From NCBI RefSeq assembly GCF_001507545.1, contig NZ_LQBP01000001.1, forward strand, positions 496,001 to 560,000: a stretch of 64,000 nucleotides of DNA. Reading direction: 5' to 3'. Both the position numbers and the translations under genes were made by a program. The first letter of the stretch is position 1, and every line of letters starts with the position of its first letter. The notes under the pieces were generated by a model that was not told the origin of the DNA, ran no database searches, and saw only the letters and a program-made list of their open reading frames with translations. Source of the stretch: Ruegeria profundi (lineage in GTDB: Bacteria; Pseudomonadota; Alphaproteobacteria; Rhodobacterales; Rhodobacteraceae). Shown piece by piece: positions 17,428 to 26,991 of the stretch.

Positions 17428-18376
17428 ACTGATTGCCTGAAGTGTTGGACGGCTTCGACCAGTCGCGTTTGACCCCCAGCCAAAGCAGGATGGTCGAGGC
17501 CACGAAGACCGAGGAATACGTCCCCACGATCACACCCCAGATCATCGCGAAAACGAACCCTCTGATCACGTCACCGCCCAATATGTAGAGCGAGATCAGA
17601 GCCAGCAGCGTCGTCACCGAGGTCATCACGGTCCGGCTGAGCGTTTCGTTGATCGAGATGTTCAGAACCTCTTTGAGGTCCTTTTTCTTGTACTTCCGCA
17701 GGTTCTCACGAACGCGGTCGAAGACAACCACAGTGTCGTTCAGCGAATAGCCCACGATGGTCAGCAACGCCGCAATAATTGCCAGGTCAAACCGAATTTG
17801 CAGTTCCGAAAAGATGCCAATGGTCAGAATCACGTCATGGACAAGAGCAGCCACAGCCCCAAGCGCGAATTGCCATTCAAAGCGCAGCCAGATGTAGACA
17901 AGCACAGCGCCGATAGCCAACACAACGGCGATTACCGCGGTCTGTATCAACTCGCCCGAGACTTTAGGGCCAACAGATTCAACGGATGCAAACTCGATAT
18001 CGGGCGCCGCGGCCTTCAGCGCCTGTTCCACAGCTGTAACCGTGGCAGCCGATACGGCCTCGGCCCCTTCTTGCGCTTGAATGCGGATCATTGCGACATT
18101 CTGATCCGGCCCGAACGTCGGATCAAAAATCTCGGTGATCGAAACGTCGCCCAATTCCAGTGGCGCGATGGCGTCGCGATATGCGCCGACGTCAATCACT
18201 TGCGCGCTTTCGGTCCGGATCGTCGTCCCGCCACGAAAATCGATACCGAAGTTCAGCCCTTGCAGCATGAACGACACAAACGCCACGATCATCAATGCGC
18301 CCGAAATGCCCAGCCAAGCCTTCCAGCGGCTGAAAAAATCAAACGAGGTGTTTTGGGGTACGAGTTTCAGTCTCAT
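17408..18376 (-). CDS. secF: Protein translocase subunit SecF
   Basis: Partner of SecD that uses the proton-motive force to pull proteins through SecYEG. It has 322 residues, with an N-terminal helix, a periplasmic domain starting NFGIDFRGGTTIRTES, and five C-terminal helices with DTVVVFDRVRENLRK and NETLSRTVMTS motifs. It follows secD with a one-base gap. Confidence 0.97.
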   Translation of the reverse strand: MRLKLVPQNTSFDFFSRWKAWLGISGALMIVAFVSFMLQGLNFGIDFRGGTTIRTESAQVIDVGAYRDAIAPLELGDVSITEIFDPTFGPDQNVAMIRIQAQEGAEAVSAATVTAVEQALKAAAPDIEFASVESVGPKVSGELIQTAVIAVVLAIGAVLVYIWLRFEWQFALGAVAALVHDVILTIGIFSELQIRFDLAIIAALLTIVGYSLNDTVVVFDRVRENLRKYKKKDLKEVLNISINETLSRTVMTSVTTLLALISLYILGGDVIRGFVFAMIWGVIVGTYSSVFVASTILLWLGVKRDWSKPSNTSGNQFANIDA

Positions 18377-18377
18377 G

Positions 18378-20039
18378 TCAAACCTCGATCATTTTCGGAC
18401 GGCGCCGTTCAAACCACATCACGATCATCAGGCGAGTCACGAAGATCGCCGTAAAGACCGACGTCAGGATGCCCAGCCCAAGTGTAATCGCGAACCCGCG
18501 CACCGGGCCGCTGCCCATGGCGAACAGGATCACGGCGGTAATGAACGTTGTCACGTTGGCATCCAAAATCGCCGACAGTGCCTTTTCATAGCCCAGTTCA
18601 ATCGCGCGCGCCGGGCCTTTGGCCGATTTCAATTCCTCACGAATACGCTCAAAGATCAGCACATTTGCGTCGACCGCCATGCCGACGGTCAGAACGATGC
18701 CCGCAATACCAGGCAATGTCAGCGTTGCACCGATCAAGGAAAGCAGACCAAACAGAAGCCCCACGTTGATGATAAGCGCGATGTTGGCAAAAACGCCGAA
18801 CAGACCGTAACTCAGCCCCATGAAGACCAGCACCGCGACAAAAGCGACGACCGTCGCCACCTGACCCGCGTCGATACTGTCTTGCCCCAGCTCGGGGCCG
18901 ATGGTGCGTTCTTCCAGGAACTCCATCCCCGCAGGCAGAGCACCGGCACGCAACAGGACGGCCAGATTGGTGCTTTCTTCGACTGTGAAATTCCCGGTGA
19001 TAATACCCGACCCGCCCGGAATATGGCTTTGGATCACGGGGGCTGATATCACCTCATCATCCAGTACGATGGCAAAGGGCGCGCCGATATTTTCAAGCGT
19101 ATAGTCGCCAAATTTGCGCGCACCCGAGGTATTGAACCGGAAGCTGACCGCAGGGCGACCGTTCTGATCGAACGAAGGCTGCGCATCTACCAATTCCTCA
19201 CCAGTTACGACCGGAGCGGATTCCAACGTGTAGTAAACACCCGTTTCATCAATGGATGGCACGATCTCTTGCCCGATACCCGGTACTGCATCCGGATCGG
19301 TTCCGCGCCCAGCGACCGGGTTGAAGGTCAGTTGCGCGGTTGTGCCAATGATTTCTTTCAGCTCACCCGCGCTTCCTATACCGGGTACCTGAATCAGGAT
19401 GCGTTGGGCACCTTGACGTTGAATCGTCGGCTCACGCGTGCCCACCTCGTCGATACGACGCCGGATGATTTCCAGCGCCTGCCGAACAGTACGGTCATCA
19501 GAGGCCAGTTTCTCAGCCTCTGAGAGCTGTACGACGATCGTGTCACCCTCAGCGCGGGCTTCGATATCTGTAGCCCCCACTCCGGTCAGGGTCTGCACCT
19601 GTCGCGCAAGGCCACGCACCACTTCCAGCGCGCGCGACATGCCGTCGGGCTGGCTGATGCGTACGCGAATCTCATCCGGGGCCGACTCCTGCTTGCGGAT
19701 CGTTCCGACAGTGGCACGTTCATCCCGCAGAGCGTCCCGGATTTCCGGCCACATCGCCTCCATCCGAGATTCGTACACATCTTCGACCTTCACCTCGGCC
19801 AGCAAATGCGCACCGCCGCGCAAGTCCAGACCAAGATTGACCAAAGAGGACGGCAGCCAATTGGGCCACTGCGCCGCCTCGGCCTGTAATTCCGGAGTGT
19901 CGATGCCAAGTTCAATTTCGACTTTGGCATCATTGGATTGCTCGACGCGCGTGTAAAACGCATTCGGCAGAGCCATGAGCAGGCCAGTCACGCAGACCAG
20001 CCAGATCAGAACCCGCTTCCAGGTATCAATTTGCAGCAT
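18378..20039 (-). CDS. secD: Protein translocase subunit SecD
   Basis: A 553-residue RND-type protein acting with SecF in protein export. Visible features are NLGLDLRGGAHLLAEV at about 65-80, a large periplasmic P1 domain, and the C-terminal membrane part with GMAVDANVLIFERIREEL. It lies 33 bp downstream of yajC, giving the usual yajC-secD-secF order. Confidence 0.98.
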   Translation of the reverse strand: MLQIDTWKRVLIWLVCVTGLLMALPNAFYTRVEQSNDAKVEIELGIDTPELQAEAAQWPNWLPSSLVNLGLDLRGGAHLLAEVKVEDVYESRMEAMWPEIRDALRDERATVGTIRKQESAPDEIRVRISQPDGMSRALEVVRGLARQVQTLTGVGATDIEARAEGDTIVVQLSEAEKLASDDRTVRQALEIIRRRIDEVGTREPTIQRQGAQRILIQVPGIGSAGELKEIIGTTAQLTFNPVAGRGTDPDAVPGIGQEIVPSIDETGVYYTLESAPVVTGEELVDAQPSFDQNGRPAVSFRFNTSGARKFGDYTLENIGAPFAIVLDDEVISAPVIQSHIPGGSGIITGNFTVEESTNLAVLLRAGALPAGMEFLEERTIGPELGQDSIDAGQVATVVAFVAVLVFMGLSYGLFGVFANIALIINVGLLFGLLSLIGATLTLPGIAGIVLTVGMAVDANVLIFERIREELKSAKGPARAIELGYEKALSAILDANVTTFITAVILFAMGSGPVRGFAITLGLGILTSVFTAIFVTRLMIVMWFERRRPKMIEV

Positions 20040-20072
20040 TACCCTGCCTTTTCAAGGAATTGTCGCGCGAAG

Positions 20073-20360
20073 TTACTTCGCCGGTTCGGTCTTATTCAAA
20101 ACCTGAGCGATGGTTGACTTGACCACGCGGACCTTCACGTTGTCGGCGATCTCGACCTCAATCTCGTTCTCGCCTTCCTTGACCTTCGAAACTTTGCCGA
20201 TCACGCCGCCCTGGGTGACCACCTGATCGCCTCGGCGCACGGCATCGACCATGGCCTGATGTTGTTTCATCTTCTTCTGCTGCGGACGGATCAGCAGGAA
20301 ATACATGATCGCAAAGATCAGAATCAGCGGGAGAAACTGGGCGATTGCGCCACCTTCCAT
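20073..20360 (-). CDS. yajC: Preprotein translocase subunit YajC
   Basis: A 95-residue single-span protein (QFLPLILIFAIMYFLLIRPQ) with the family motif RPQQKKMKQHQ and the domain GDQVVTQGGVIGKV. It forms part of the SecDF-YajC complex. I chose the ATG at 20360 because AAGGA lies just upstream and the hydrophobic segment starts shortly after. It is the first gene of the long minus-strand block. Confidence 0.97.
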   Translation of the reverse strand: MEGGAIAQFLPLILIFAIMYFLLIRPQQKKMKQHQAMVDAVRRGDQVVTQGGVIGKVSKVKEGENEIEVEIADNVKVRVVKSTIAQVLNKTEPAK

Positions 20361-20562
20361 GGGATATTCCTTTTGGTTTGGAGTTGCGAACGAGCGCCGC
20401 AAATTTTGCGAGAACCTATGCTTTGAAGCGGCTGTTTGCAAGCAAAGGCCGTATCGGAATGTGCCGGATTTCCATGCCCGGCCCTCAGGATGTTTCGAAG
20501 CGTTGCAGATATGTCCTAGGAACGTATGCTGACTTGGATATAGTCAGGGGCGAGGAGGACGA

Positions 20563-22227
20563 ATGCCAAGGAACTTCAAACCCTTCGAGTTGCTGGTGCA
20601 TCTTTTGCGCGCAGCCTGCGCAATCCTGCTTTTGTCCTCCTTCGCCCTTGCGCAGGAGACTTCTACCGAGCCGGGCGAGACCGAGATCAGCGACTCAGAA
20701 GTTTTCAAGGCTCCGGTAATCGTTGACGGCGATACGCTGTTCTTTCTGCGCGGCTCAAGCGCCCTGCCCGCCACTGAGCGGGCCGAGCGTCTTCAGACCG
20801 TAATCGTCGAGGTCGCCGAGGCGTCCGAAAACCCAACCGTCGACATCTCCTTCGAAGAGACCGATCTGGGTATCCGCATCCTTGCTGACGGGGAAATTAT
20901 ATCCCTGGTCACTGCGGCCGATGCCGAACTGGAGCAGATGGAACTGGACGTTCTTAGCCTTCTGCATGGCGAAGCCATCGAGGATGCCATCATCTCGTAC
21001 CGCGCCAACCGGACCGAACAGGCTCTTGTCTCTGGCGCCATCGAGGCCGCGGCCTGGACGTTTGGCTTTGTGGTGTTTAGCGTAGCGATCCTATGGCTGT
21101 ACCGACGCATCCGGCGCCGCACGCTGAAATTCGTCAAACGGTATTTGCGCGACGTGGAAACAGCCACCGCCAAAAGCGTACAGGCCGAAGCGATTGCCGC
21201 GTTGGTCCGCTACGCCCTGAACTTCGTGCTGTTGGTCATCTTCTTCGTCGGCTTTTACTACTACCTCTCGTTCGTCCTTCTGGCGTTTGCCGAGACACGC
21301 TATTTCGCGCAGTTGCTGCTGACTTACCTGACCGAGCCAGCGCTGCTGATCTTCAAGGGCATAATCGGATACATCCCCAATCTGATCATGTTGGGCCTGA
21401 TCACCTGGGTCACGATGTACATCATCAAAGGCATGCGCGTGTTCTTCGATGCGGTCGAGGCAGGCTCGTTCGTCATCGGCGATTTCGAGAAGCACTGGGT
21501 CAATCCGACGTTCAACATCGCCCGGGTCGTGGTGATTTTGATCGCGCTGGTCTTTGCAGTGCCGTACATTCCCGGGTCGGATTCGGCGGCCTTCCAAGGG
21601 TTGACCATTCTGGTCGGCGCGATGCTATCACTGGGCGCGAACTCGGTCGTGTCCAATATGCTGGCGGGATTGTTCGTGATCTATCGCCGCTCTACCTCGA
21701 TCGGGGACCGCATCCAGATCGGGGATCACATCGGCGATGTGGTGCAAATCAAACTGATGGAGACGCATCTGAAATCCATCAAGAATGAACTCATCTCGAT
21801 TCCGAATGCACAGTTGATGAACTCGGACGTGGTAAACTTTTCCAAGAAAACCGACGGTAGCGGTCTGTTGCTGCATACCACCGTCGGCATCGGCTACGAG
21901 GAACCGCCCGAAAAGGTTGAGGCGATGCTGATCGAGGCCGCCAATCGCACCAATGGAATTAAGATCAGGCCCGAACCATTCGTGCTGTGGACCGCTTTGG
22001 CCGATTACGCGATCAACTATCAGATCAATGGCTATACCACGCGCGGCAGTATCATTCCAAAGATCAAATCCGACCTGCACCGCAACATCGTGGCTGTTTT
22101 CAATGAAAATAACGTGCAGATCATGACGCCATCTTACATGGCCGATCCACCCGAGCCGAAAATCCCGGCGGTGGAATGGGATGGCCACCTGGCGCATGAA
22201 ACGCACGCGGATGCCGACAAGTCGTAA
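20563..22227 (+). CDS. MscS-type mechanosensitive channel
   Basis: A 554-residue protein: signal peptide (1-30, ending SFALAQE), periplasmic N-terminal domain to about 155, several membrane helices about 160-310, and an MscS channel core with GAMLSLGANSVVSNMLAGLFVIYRR split over the pore helix and the beta domain (RIQIGDHIGDVV). It opens on membrane tension to release solutes on osmotic downshock. GAGGAGGACGA precedes the ATG. It is divergent from yajC. Confidence 0.92.
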   Translation: MPRNFKPFELLVHLLRAACAILLLSSFALAQETSTEPGETEISDSEVFKAPVIVDGDTLFFLRGSSALPATERAERLQTVIVEVAEASENPTVDISFEETDLGIRILADGEIISLVTAADAELEQMELDVLSLLHGEAIEDAIISYRANRTEQALVSGAIEAAAWTFGFVVFSVAILWLYRRIRRRTLKFVKRYLRDVETATAKSVQAEAIAALVRYALNFVLLVIFFVGFYYYLSFVLLAFAETRYFAQLLLTYLTEPALLIFKGIIGYIPNLIMLGLITWVTMYIIKGMRVFFDAVEAGSFVIGDFEKHWVNPTFNIARVVVILIALVFAVPYIPGSDSAAFQGLTILVGAMLSLGANSVVSNMLAGLFVIYRRSTSIGDRIQIGDHIGDVVQIKLMETHLKSIKNELISIPNAQLMNSDVVNFSKKTDGSGLLLHTTVGIGYEEPPEKVEAMLIEAANRTNGIKIRPEPFVLWTALADYAINYQINGYTTRGSIIPKIKSDLHRNIVAVFNENNVQIMTPSYMADPPEPKIPAVEWDGHLAHETHADADKS

Positions 22228-22298
22228 CCGGTGCTACACCCTGCTCTCCAGATGGTGCATAAGCGACGCGAGTGATTCACGCATTAAGGACCTGAACC

Positions 22299-23591
22299 AT
22301 GCACGACATCCGCGCCATTCGCGAAAACCCAGCCGCCTTTGACGCCGCCCTTGCGCGCCGTGGGGACGCGCCGGTGTCGTCAGACCTGCTGCGGCTGGAC
22401 GAAAGCCGCCGCGCCAAGATTCTGGCGGCAGAAACCGCGCAGGCCGAACAGAACAAAGCCTCGAAAGAGGTGGGTGCCGCAAAAGGGCGCGGTGATGAGG
22501 CCGAATTCGAACGCCTTCGCGCATTGGTGGCAGAGAAAAAGGCAGAAGTCGCGCGTATGCAGACCGAAGCCAAGGATCTCGACGCTCTGCTGACCGACCA
22601 GCTGATCCGTATCGCTAACCTGCCCGCCGATGATGTGCCCGAAGGCGTGGATGAGGCCGACAATGTCGAGATTAACCGCTGGGGTACTCCGCGGGAACTG
22701 GGATTTGCGCCCAAGGAGCACTTCGAAATCGAAGCCGTTCAGAATGGGATGGATTTCGAAACCGCTGCCAAACTCTCGGGCTCGCGCTTTGTGCTGCTGT
22801 CCGGAGGCGTTGCCCGCATTCACCGCGCCCTGGCGCAGTTCATGCTGGACACGCATATCAACGAAAACGGTCTGACCGAGGTGAATGGCCCCGTCCTGGT
22901 GTTGTCTGAAATGATGCAAGGCACAGGCCAATTGCCGAAATTCGGCGAAGACAGCTATCAGACCCGCGAAGGCTGGTGGCTGATCCCGACCTCTGAGGTT
23001 TCGCTGACCAATATCGTCAACGACACGATGATCGAAGAAAGCTATCTGCCGCGCCGCTATACCGCGCATTCCCTGTGCTTCCGTTCCGAGGCCGGATCGG
23101 CCGGCAAAGACACGCGCGGTATGCTGCGTCAGCACCAGTTCGAAAAGGTCGAGATGGTCTCGGTCACCCATCCGGACAAATCGGATGACGAACAAAAACG
23201 CATGTTGCGCTGCGCCGAGGGAATTTTGGAGAAGCTTGGCATCCCCTATCGCACCGTCATCTTGTGCACGGGCGATATGGGTTTTGGTGCGCGCCGCACC
23301 TACGACATCGAAGCGTGGCTGCCCGGTCAGGACACCTATCGTGAGATCAGTTCGGTCTCAACCTGCGGTGACTTCCAGGCCCGCCGAATGAATGCACGCT
23401 TCCGTCCCGAAGCTGGTGGTAAGCCAGAGTACGTTCACACGTTGAACGGCTCGGGGCTCGCGGTCGGACGGTGTCTGATCGCCGTGCTTGAAAATGGCCA
23501 GAATGCGGACGGTACAGTGACCCTGCCCGAGGTCCTTGCGCCCTATTTAGGTGGTAAACTGACGCTGCAAGTCGACGGTACGCTGGCATAG
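22299..23591 (+). CDS. serS: Serine-tRNA ligase
   Basis: Class II aminoacyl-tRNA synthetase charging tRNA-Ser and tRNA-Sec. The 430-residue protein has the N-terminal coiled-coil arm (about 30-105, with repeated Ala/Glu/Lys heptads), then motif 2 around [21 protein letters not shown] (about 265-285) and motif 3 [18 protein letters not shown]. No T-box leader was seen. It converges on the H1-like gene. Confidence 0.97.
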   Translation: MHDIRAIRENPAAFDAALARRGDAPVSSDLLRLDESRRAKILAAETAQAEQNKASKEVGAAKGRGDEAEFERLRALVAEKKAEVARMQTEAKDLDALLTDQLIRIANLPADDVPEGVDEADNVEINRWGTPRELGFAPKEHFEIEAVQNGMDFETAAKLSGSRFVLLSGGVARIHRALAQFMLDTHINENGLTEVNGPVLVLSEMMQGTGQLPKFGEDSYQTREGWWLIPTSEVSLTNIVNDTMIEESYLPRRYTAHSLCFRSEAGSAGKDTRGMLRQHQFEKVEMVSVTHPDKSDDEQKRMLRCAEGILEKLGIPYRTVILCTGDMGFGARRTYDIEAWLPGQDTYREISSVSTCGDFQARRMNARFRPEAGGKPEYVHTLNGSGLAVGRCLIAVLENGQNADGTVTLPEVLAPYLGGKLTLQVDGTLA

Positions 23592-23624
23592 AAAAACCGG
23601 CTACCGCGCTTCGCGGTGCCGGTT
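23590..23624 (-). terminator. Hairpin terminator between serS and the H1-like gene
   Basis: A long stem AACCGGC(T)ACCGCG / CGCGGTGCCGGTT (23595-23624) with one bulged base starts three bases past the serS stop. The T run is on the minus strand, so it fits termination of the H1-like gene; it may also end serS transcripts. Confidence 0.75.
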
Positions 23625-23651
23625 CAACAAGAAACGCAAGGCGAAGAAGGA

Positions 23652-24239
23652 TTACTTCTTCGTCTTTTTCTTATCCTTCTTCTTGTCTTTCTTTTTATCC
23701 TTCTTGGCGTCGTCCTTTTTCTTACCGCCTTTCTTGGATTTCTTATCCTTCTTCTTGACCTTGGCTTTCACCTTATCCTTGGCCTTCGAGAATGCGGCCT
23801 CCATCTCTTGCAGCTTTTTGGCTGCCTTTTCAGCCTTGGCCTTGGCTTTCGCCTTTTTACGGGCCTTGGCCTCGGCTGCGGCTTTTTCTTCGGCTGCTTT
23901 GCGTGCCGCGTCTTCAGCGCGTTTTTCAGCCGCAGCGGCCGCTACGGTCTTTCTGGCTGCAGGTCTGCGGGTTGCAGGTTTGCGCGCTGGCGCTCGGCGT
24001 GTTGCCGGTTTTGCTGCCGCTGTCTTGGCCGCAGCCGAACTTTTCGCCGCGGGTTTAGTGGCAATCGCCTCTTTCGCTGCAGCGATCAGGATCAATGCGC
24101 GCGCGGCCCCTATGCGTGGGACTTTGACCAGATCGTCGGGGCTGGCACTTGCGACGGCTTCGGCGGTCTTGAATCCATTGGCAATCAGCGCCTGCCCAAG
24201 CGCTTCTCCTACACCGTTAACGTCGGTCACTGCAGTCAT
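23652..24239 (-). CDS. HhH-headed, histone H1-like basic protein
   Basis: A 195-residue protein. Residues about 1-58 form a helix-hairpin-helix domain (NGVGEALGQALIANGFKTAE, VPRIGAARALILIAAAKEA). The rest is low-complexity Ala/Lys/Arg/Pro sequence: AAAKPATRRAPARKPATRR-type blocks, an Ala/Glu/Lys coiled coil, and a lysine-rich end with repeated KKDKKKDKKK. This combination suggests a DNA-binding, nucleoid-associated protein of the bacterial H1-like type. AAGGAAGG precedes the ATG at 24239; the frame upstream to 24293 looks non-coding. Exact function not known. Confidence 0.8.
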   Translation of the reverse strand: MTAVTDVNGVGEALGQALIANGFKTAEAVASASPDDLVKVPRIGAARALILIAAAKEAIATKPAAKSSAAAKTAAAKPATRRAPARKPATRRPAARKTVAAAAAEKRAEDAARKAAEEKAAAEAKARKKAKAKAKAEKAAKKLQEMEAAFSKAKDKVKAKVKKKDKKSKKGGKKKDDAKKDKKKDKKKDKKKTKK

Positions 24240-24330
24240 TACGAGGCCTTCCTTTCTCCCTGATTTATTCTTGTATATACGGAGGATATACACTTCGGCA
24301 AGCCGATAGGCCTGATATCATTCCTGTTTA

Positions 24331-25317
24331 TCAATTGGTCTGCGCAAGACTACTAGCGCGACTGCTCTTGGGAAAGGGCACGAGGCGTTTTGCGTCTTCA
24401 TCCCAAAGTTTCAAATTCAACGCCGCCACCGCCTCTGGGAATTTGATCCGGCGCGGTGTGTATTCGGGTGGAAGGTTATAGTGGCACGCGCGTAAGCGAT
24501 ACGAGGGGATGCGTGAATTGAAGTGGTGAATGTCATGCAGCGTTATACAGGCCACGGCATTGTCGAACCACCAGCCAAAGTCCAATGCAGACGATCCCTG
24601 CAGCGCCGCCAGTTGCGGGTCAAGATCCGGACGGCGATCCCAGTACGTGTCTTCAAAGTTATGCTGCAGGTAAACCAGAAAGACACCCAACATCCCGCCC
24701 AACAGAGAAAACACTAGCCAGACCAAAATGCCCGTGCTCCCTGCGATAAGAAAAAGAAGCCCAAGAAATACGACGATCGACAGATTGTGCAGCAGCACGC
24801 CTCTGACCCCAAACCGCACCGTATTTTTAGGCCAGCGGTAGCGAATGAAATATGTAAACAACGCGCCGACCGGAACCAGAATGAACGGGTTGCGGTAGAG
24901 GCGATAGAACAGTCGCGTTTGCCAGTTTGCTGTGTTCCATTCCCGCAGCGTCATGGTGTGGATTTCGCCTGTCTCACGGTGCTCAAGATTGCCGATCCCC
25001 GCATGATGCAGATTGTGGTTTTGCTTCATCACCTCGAACGGTGCAAAGGTGAACGGAGACAATCCATGCCCGGCCCACTCATTCTGCGCCCGCGTTTCAA
25101 ACAGCGAATGATGACCGCAATCATGTTGCAAAACATAAAGGCGTACGGCTGAGAAGGCGAATACAACCCCTGCCGGGACCATTATGTACCAGCGATCAAC
25201 ATAAGCAATTGCCAGTGCCAATGACCCGAAATAGACAGCAAAGGTTCCAAAATAACTTAACGCGGCAAGTCTGTTGTCCTGAACCGCATACTGCCGTGTG
25301 TATTCCCGCAAATTCAT
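24331..25317 (-). CDS. Membrane fatty acid desaturase
   Basis: A 328-residue di-iron membrane desaturase or hydroxylase. The three histidine boxes are HDCGHHS (about 66-72), HNLHH (about 102-106) and HDIHHFN (about 259-265), between four hydrophobic segments. It probably inserts a double bond in acyl chains of membrane lipids (omega-6/omega-3 type), with an unidentified electron donor. Monocistronic by position. Confidence 0.88.
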   Translation of the reverse strand: MNLREYTRQYAVQDNRLAALSYFGTFAVYFGSLALAIAYVDRWYIMVPAGVVFAFSAVRLYVLQHDCGHHSLFETRAQNEWAGHGLSPFTFAPFEVMKQNHNLHHAGIGNLEHRETGEIHTMTLREWNTANWQTRLFYRLYRNPFILVPVGALFTYFIRYRWPKNTVRFGVRGVLLHNLSIVVFLGLLFLIAGSTGILVWLVFSLLGGMLGVFLVYLQHNFEDTYWDRRPDLDPQLAALQGSSALDFGWWFDNAVACITLHDIHHFNSRIPSYRLRACHYNLPPEYTPRRIKFPEAVAALNLKLWDEDAKRLVPFPKSSRASSLAQTN

Positions 25318-25479
25318 TCAGCTTGCCCCACCTTTGGCCAAGTTAATATCATAGCGAAATTATTTGCATCTTCCTCGTGTTCAAGTGGCGCGCACAAAAC
25401 GCATGCACGCAGGCGAATGCTAGCCTGCGGCAACGGGCCTGTCACGCCCTTCCACCGAAAACGCTGAAAATTGGCGCAG

Positions 25480-26943
25480 TTACGCGCGGCCCTTCAGATG
25501 TTTGGCCAGCGCGCCCGCGTTTTTCTTGCGCCGTCCTTTGTACGGGTTTTTGTCACCCTGCCCGCGCAATGTCAGGCGGATGGGGGTTCCGGGCATGTCA
25601 AAATCTTCACGCAGACCGTTTACCAAATACCGCGTATAGCTGTCCGGCATCTTATCCGGGTGCGAGCACATCACGACAAAGCCCGGCGGACGGGTCTTGG
25701 CCTGGGTCATATAGCGCAGCTTTATCCGACGACCTTGCGGCGCTGGCGGCGGGTGCTGTTCCAGCATGGTTGTCAGCCAGCGGTTCAACGCGGCCGTCGG
25801 AACGCGCCGGTTCCAGACATCATGGGCCCGCAGAATAGCCGCGCGAAGGCGTTCCAGCCCACGGCCAGTCTTGGCCGAAACCGTCACCAATGGCGCACCA
25901 CGCAACTGTGGCAGCAGGCGGTTGAAAGCCTCTTTCAACTCGCGCAGCTTTTCCTGCTTGTTCTCTTCGACGTCCCATTTGTTGACAGCAACAACCACAG
26001 CGCGGCCTTCACGCTCTGCCAGGTCGGCGATGCGCAAGTCCTGCTGTTCGAACGGGATAGCGGCATCCAGCAGAACCACCACAACCTCGGCGAATTTTAC
26101 TGCGCGCAGCCCGTCAGAAACCGAGAGCTTTTCCAGCTTTTCCTGCACTTTGGCCTTTTTTCGCATGCCCGCCGTGTCGAAAATTCGCATTGGCGTGCTG
26201 TCGCCATCGGGGTCGGCCCAGTCGATACGCAGGCTGATCGCATCGCGCGTGATGCCAGCTTCGGGTCCGGTCAGCAGACGGTCTTCGCCGATGATCTTAT
26301 TGATCAGGGTGGATTTTCCGGCGTTCGGGCGCCCTACAACCGCAACTTGCAACGGTTTGGCTGCGGTGATCTGCGGGGTTTCGCCCTCGCCATCTTCATC
26401 CAACGTGATATCGATTTCCGGCGCGTCGTCTTCTGCCTGTTCATCCGCCGCGTCGGCCAGGGGCATCAGCTGCGCATAAAGATCGGTCATTCCTTCGCCA
26501 TGCTCGCCCGACAGGCGCACCGGTTCGCCAAGGCCGAGGTTGTAAGCCTCTAGCACACCAGCATCCGCCGCGTTGCCTTCTGCCTTGTTCGCGGCAAGGA
26601 TCACGTGCTTGGACCTCTTGCGCAGAATCTCGGCGAACATCTCGTCGGTGGGCGTCAGGCCCACCCGCGCGTCGATCATGAACAAGCAGACATCGGCCAT
26701 GTCCACCGCACGCTCGGTCAGGCGGCGCATCCGGCCCTGCAGGCTGTCATCCGTTGCGTCCTCAAGCCCTGCCGTGTCGATCACGGTAAACCGCAAGTCG
26801 CCCAGCCGCCCCTCGCCTTCGCGCAGGTCACGCGTCACGCCGGGCTGGTCGTCGACCAAGGCCAGACGTTTGCCCACGAGGCGGTTGAACAGAGTGGATT
26901 TGCCCACATTCGGGCGCCCCACGATGGCGACGGTCAGCGACAT
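25480..26943 (-). CDS. der: Ribosome-associated GTPase Der (EngA)
   Basis: Essential GTPase for 50S subunit assembly. The 487-residue protein has two GTPase domains: G1 motifs [12 protein letters not shown] (near residue 8) and [12 protein letters not shown] (near 200), with NKXD-type motifs AANKAEG and AVNKWD, and a C-terminal KH-like domain ending in GRRKKNAG. In the first domain the usual NKxD is NKAE. I chose the ATG at 26943; an in-frame TTG lies three codons upstream. It follows bamB in the conserved yfgM-bamB-der order. Confidence 0.96.
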   Translation of the reverse strand: MSLTVAIVGRPNVGKSTLFNRLVGKRLALVDDQPGVTRDLREGEGRLGDLRFTVIDTAGLEDATDDSLQGRMRRLTERAVDMADVCLFMIDARVGLTPTDEMFAEILRKRSKHVILAANKAEGNAADAGVLEAYNLGLGEPVRLSGEHGEGMTDLYAQLMPLADAADEQAEDDAPEIDITLDEDGEGETPQITAAKPLQVAVVGRPNAGKSTLINKIIGEDRLLTGPEAGITRDAISLRIDWADPDGDSTPMRIFDTAGMRKKAKVQEKLEKLSVSDGLRAVKFAEVVVVLLDAAIPFEQQDLRIADLAEREGRAVVVAVNKWDVEENKQEKLRELKEAFNRLLPQLRGAPLVTVSAKTGRGLERLRAAILRAHDVWNRRVPTAALNRWLTTMLEQHPPPAPQGRRIKLRYMTQAKTRPPGFVVMCSHPDKMPDSYTRYLVNGLREDFDMPGTPIRLTLRGQGDKNPYKGRRKKNAGALAKHLKGRA

Positions 26944-26991
26944 GATACTCAACTTTCAAGACTCAGACGCGCCGTTTAGCGCATCTTGCCG

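Noticed and set aside
22228..22298. T-box or other leader RNA for serS
   Set aside because: The gap is only 71 bp and shows no anticodon-type stem or terminator.
23616..24309. Plus-strand open frames with Leu/Phe- or Ser/Ala-rich translations opposite the H1-like gene
   Set aside because: They arise from the repeated Lys/Ala codons of the minus-strand gene read in reverse; no ribosome binding site.
25408..25429. CGCAGGC / GCCTGCG stem after der as a terminator
   Set aside because: The T run does not follow the stem directly (about ten bases away), so support is weak.
25471..26553. A 360-codon frame antisense to der
   Set aside because: Shadow of der; no start signal or conserved motif.
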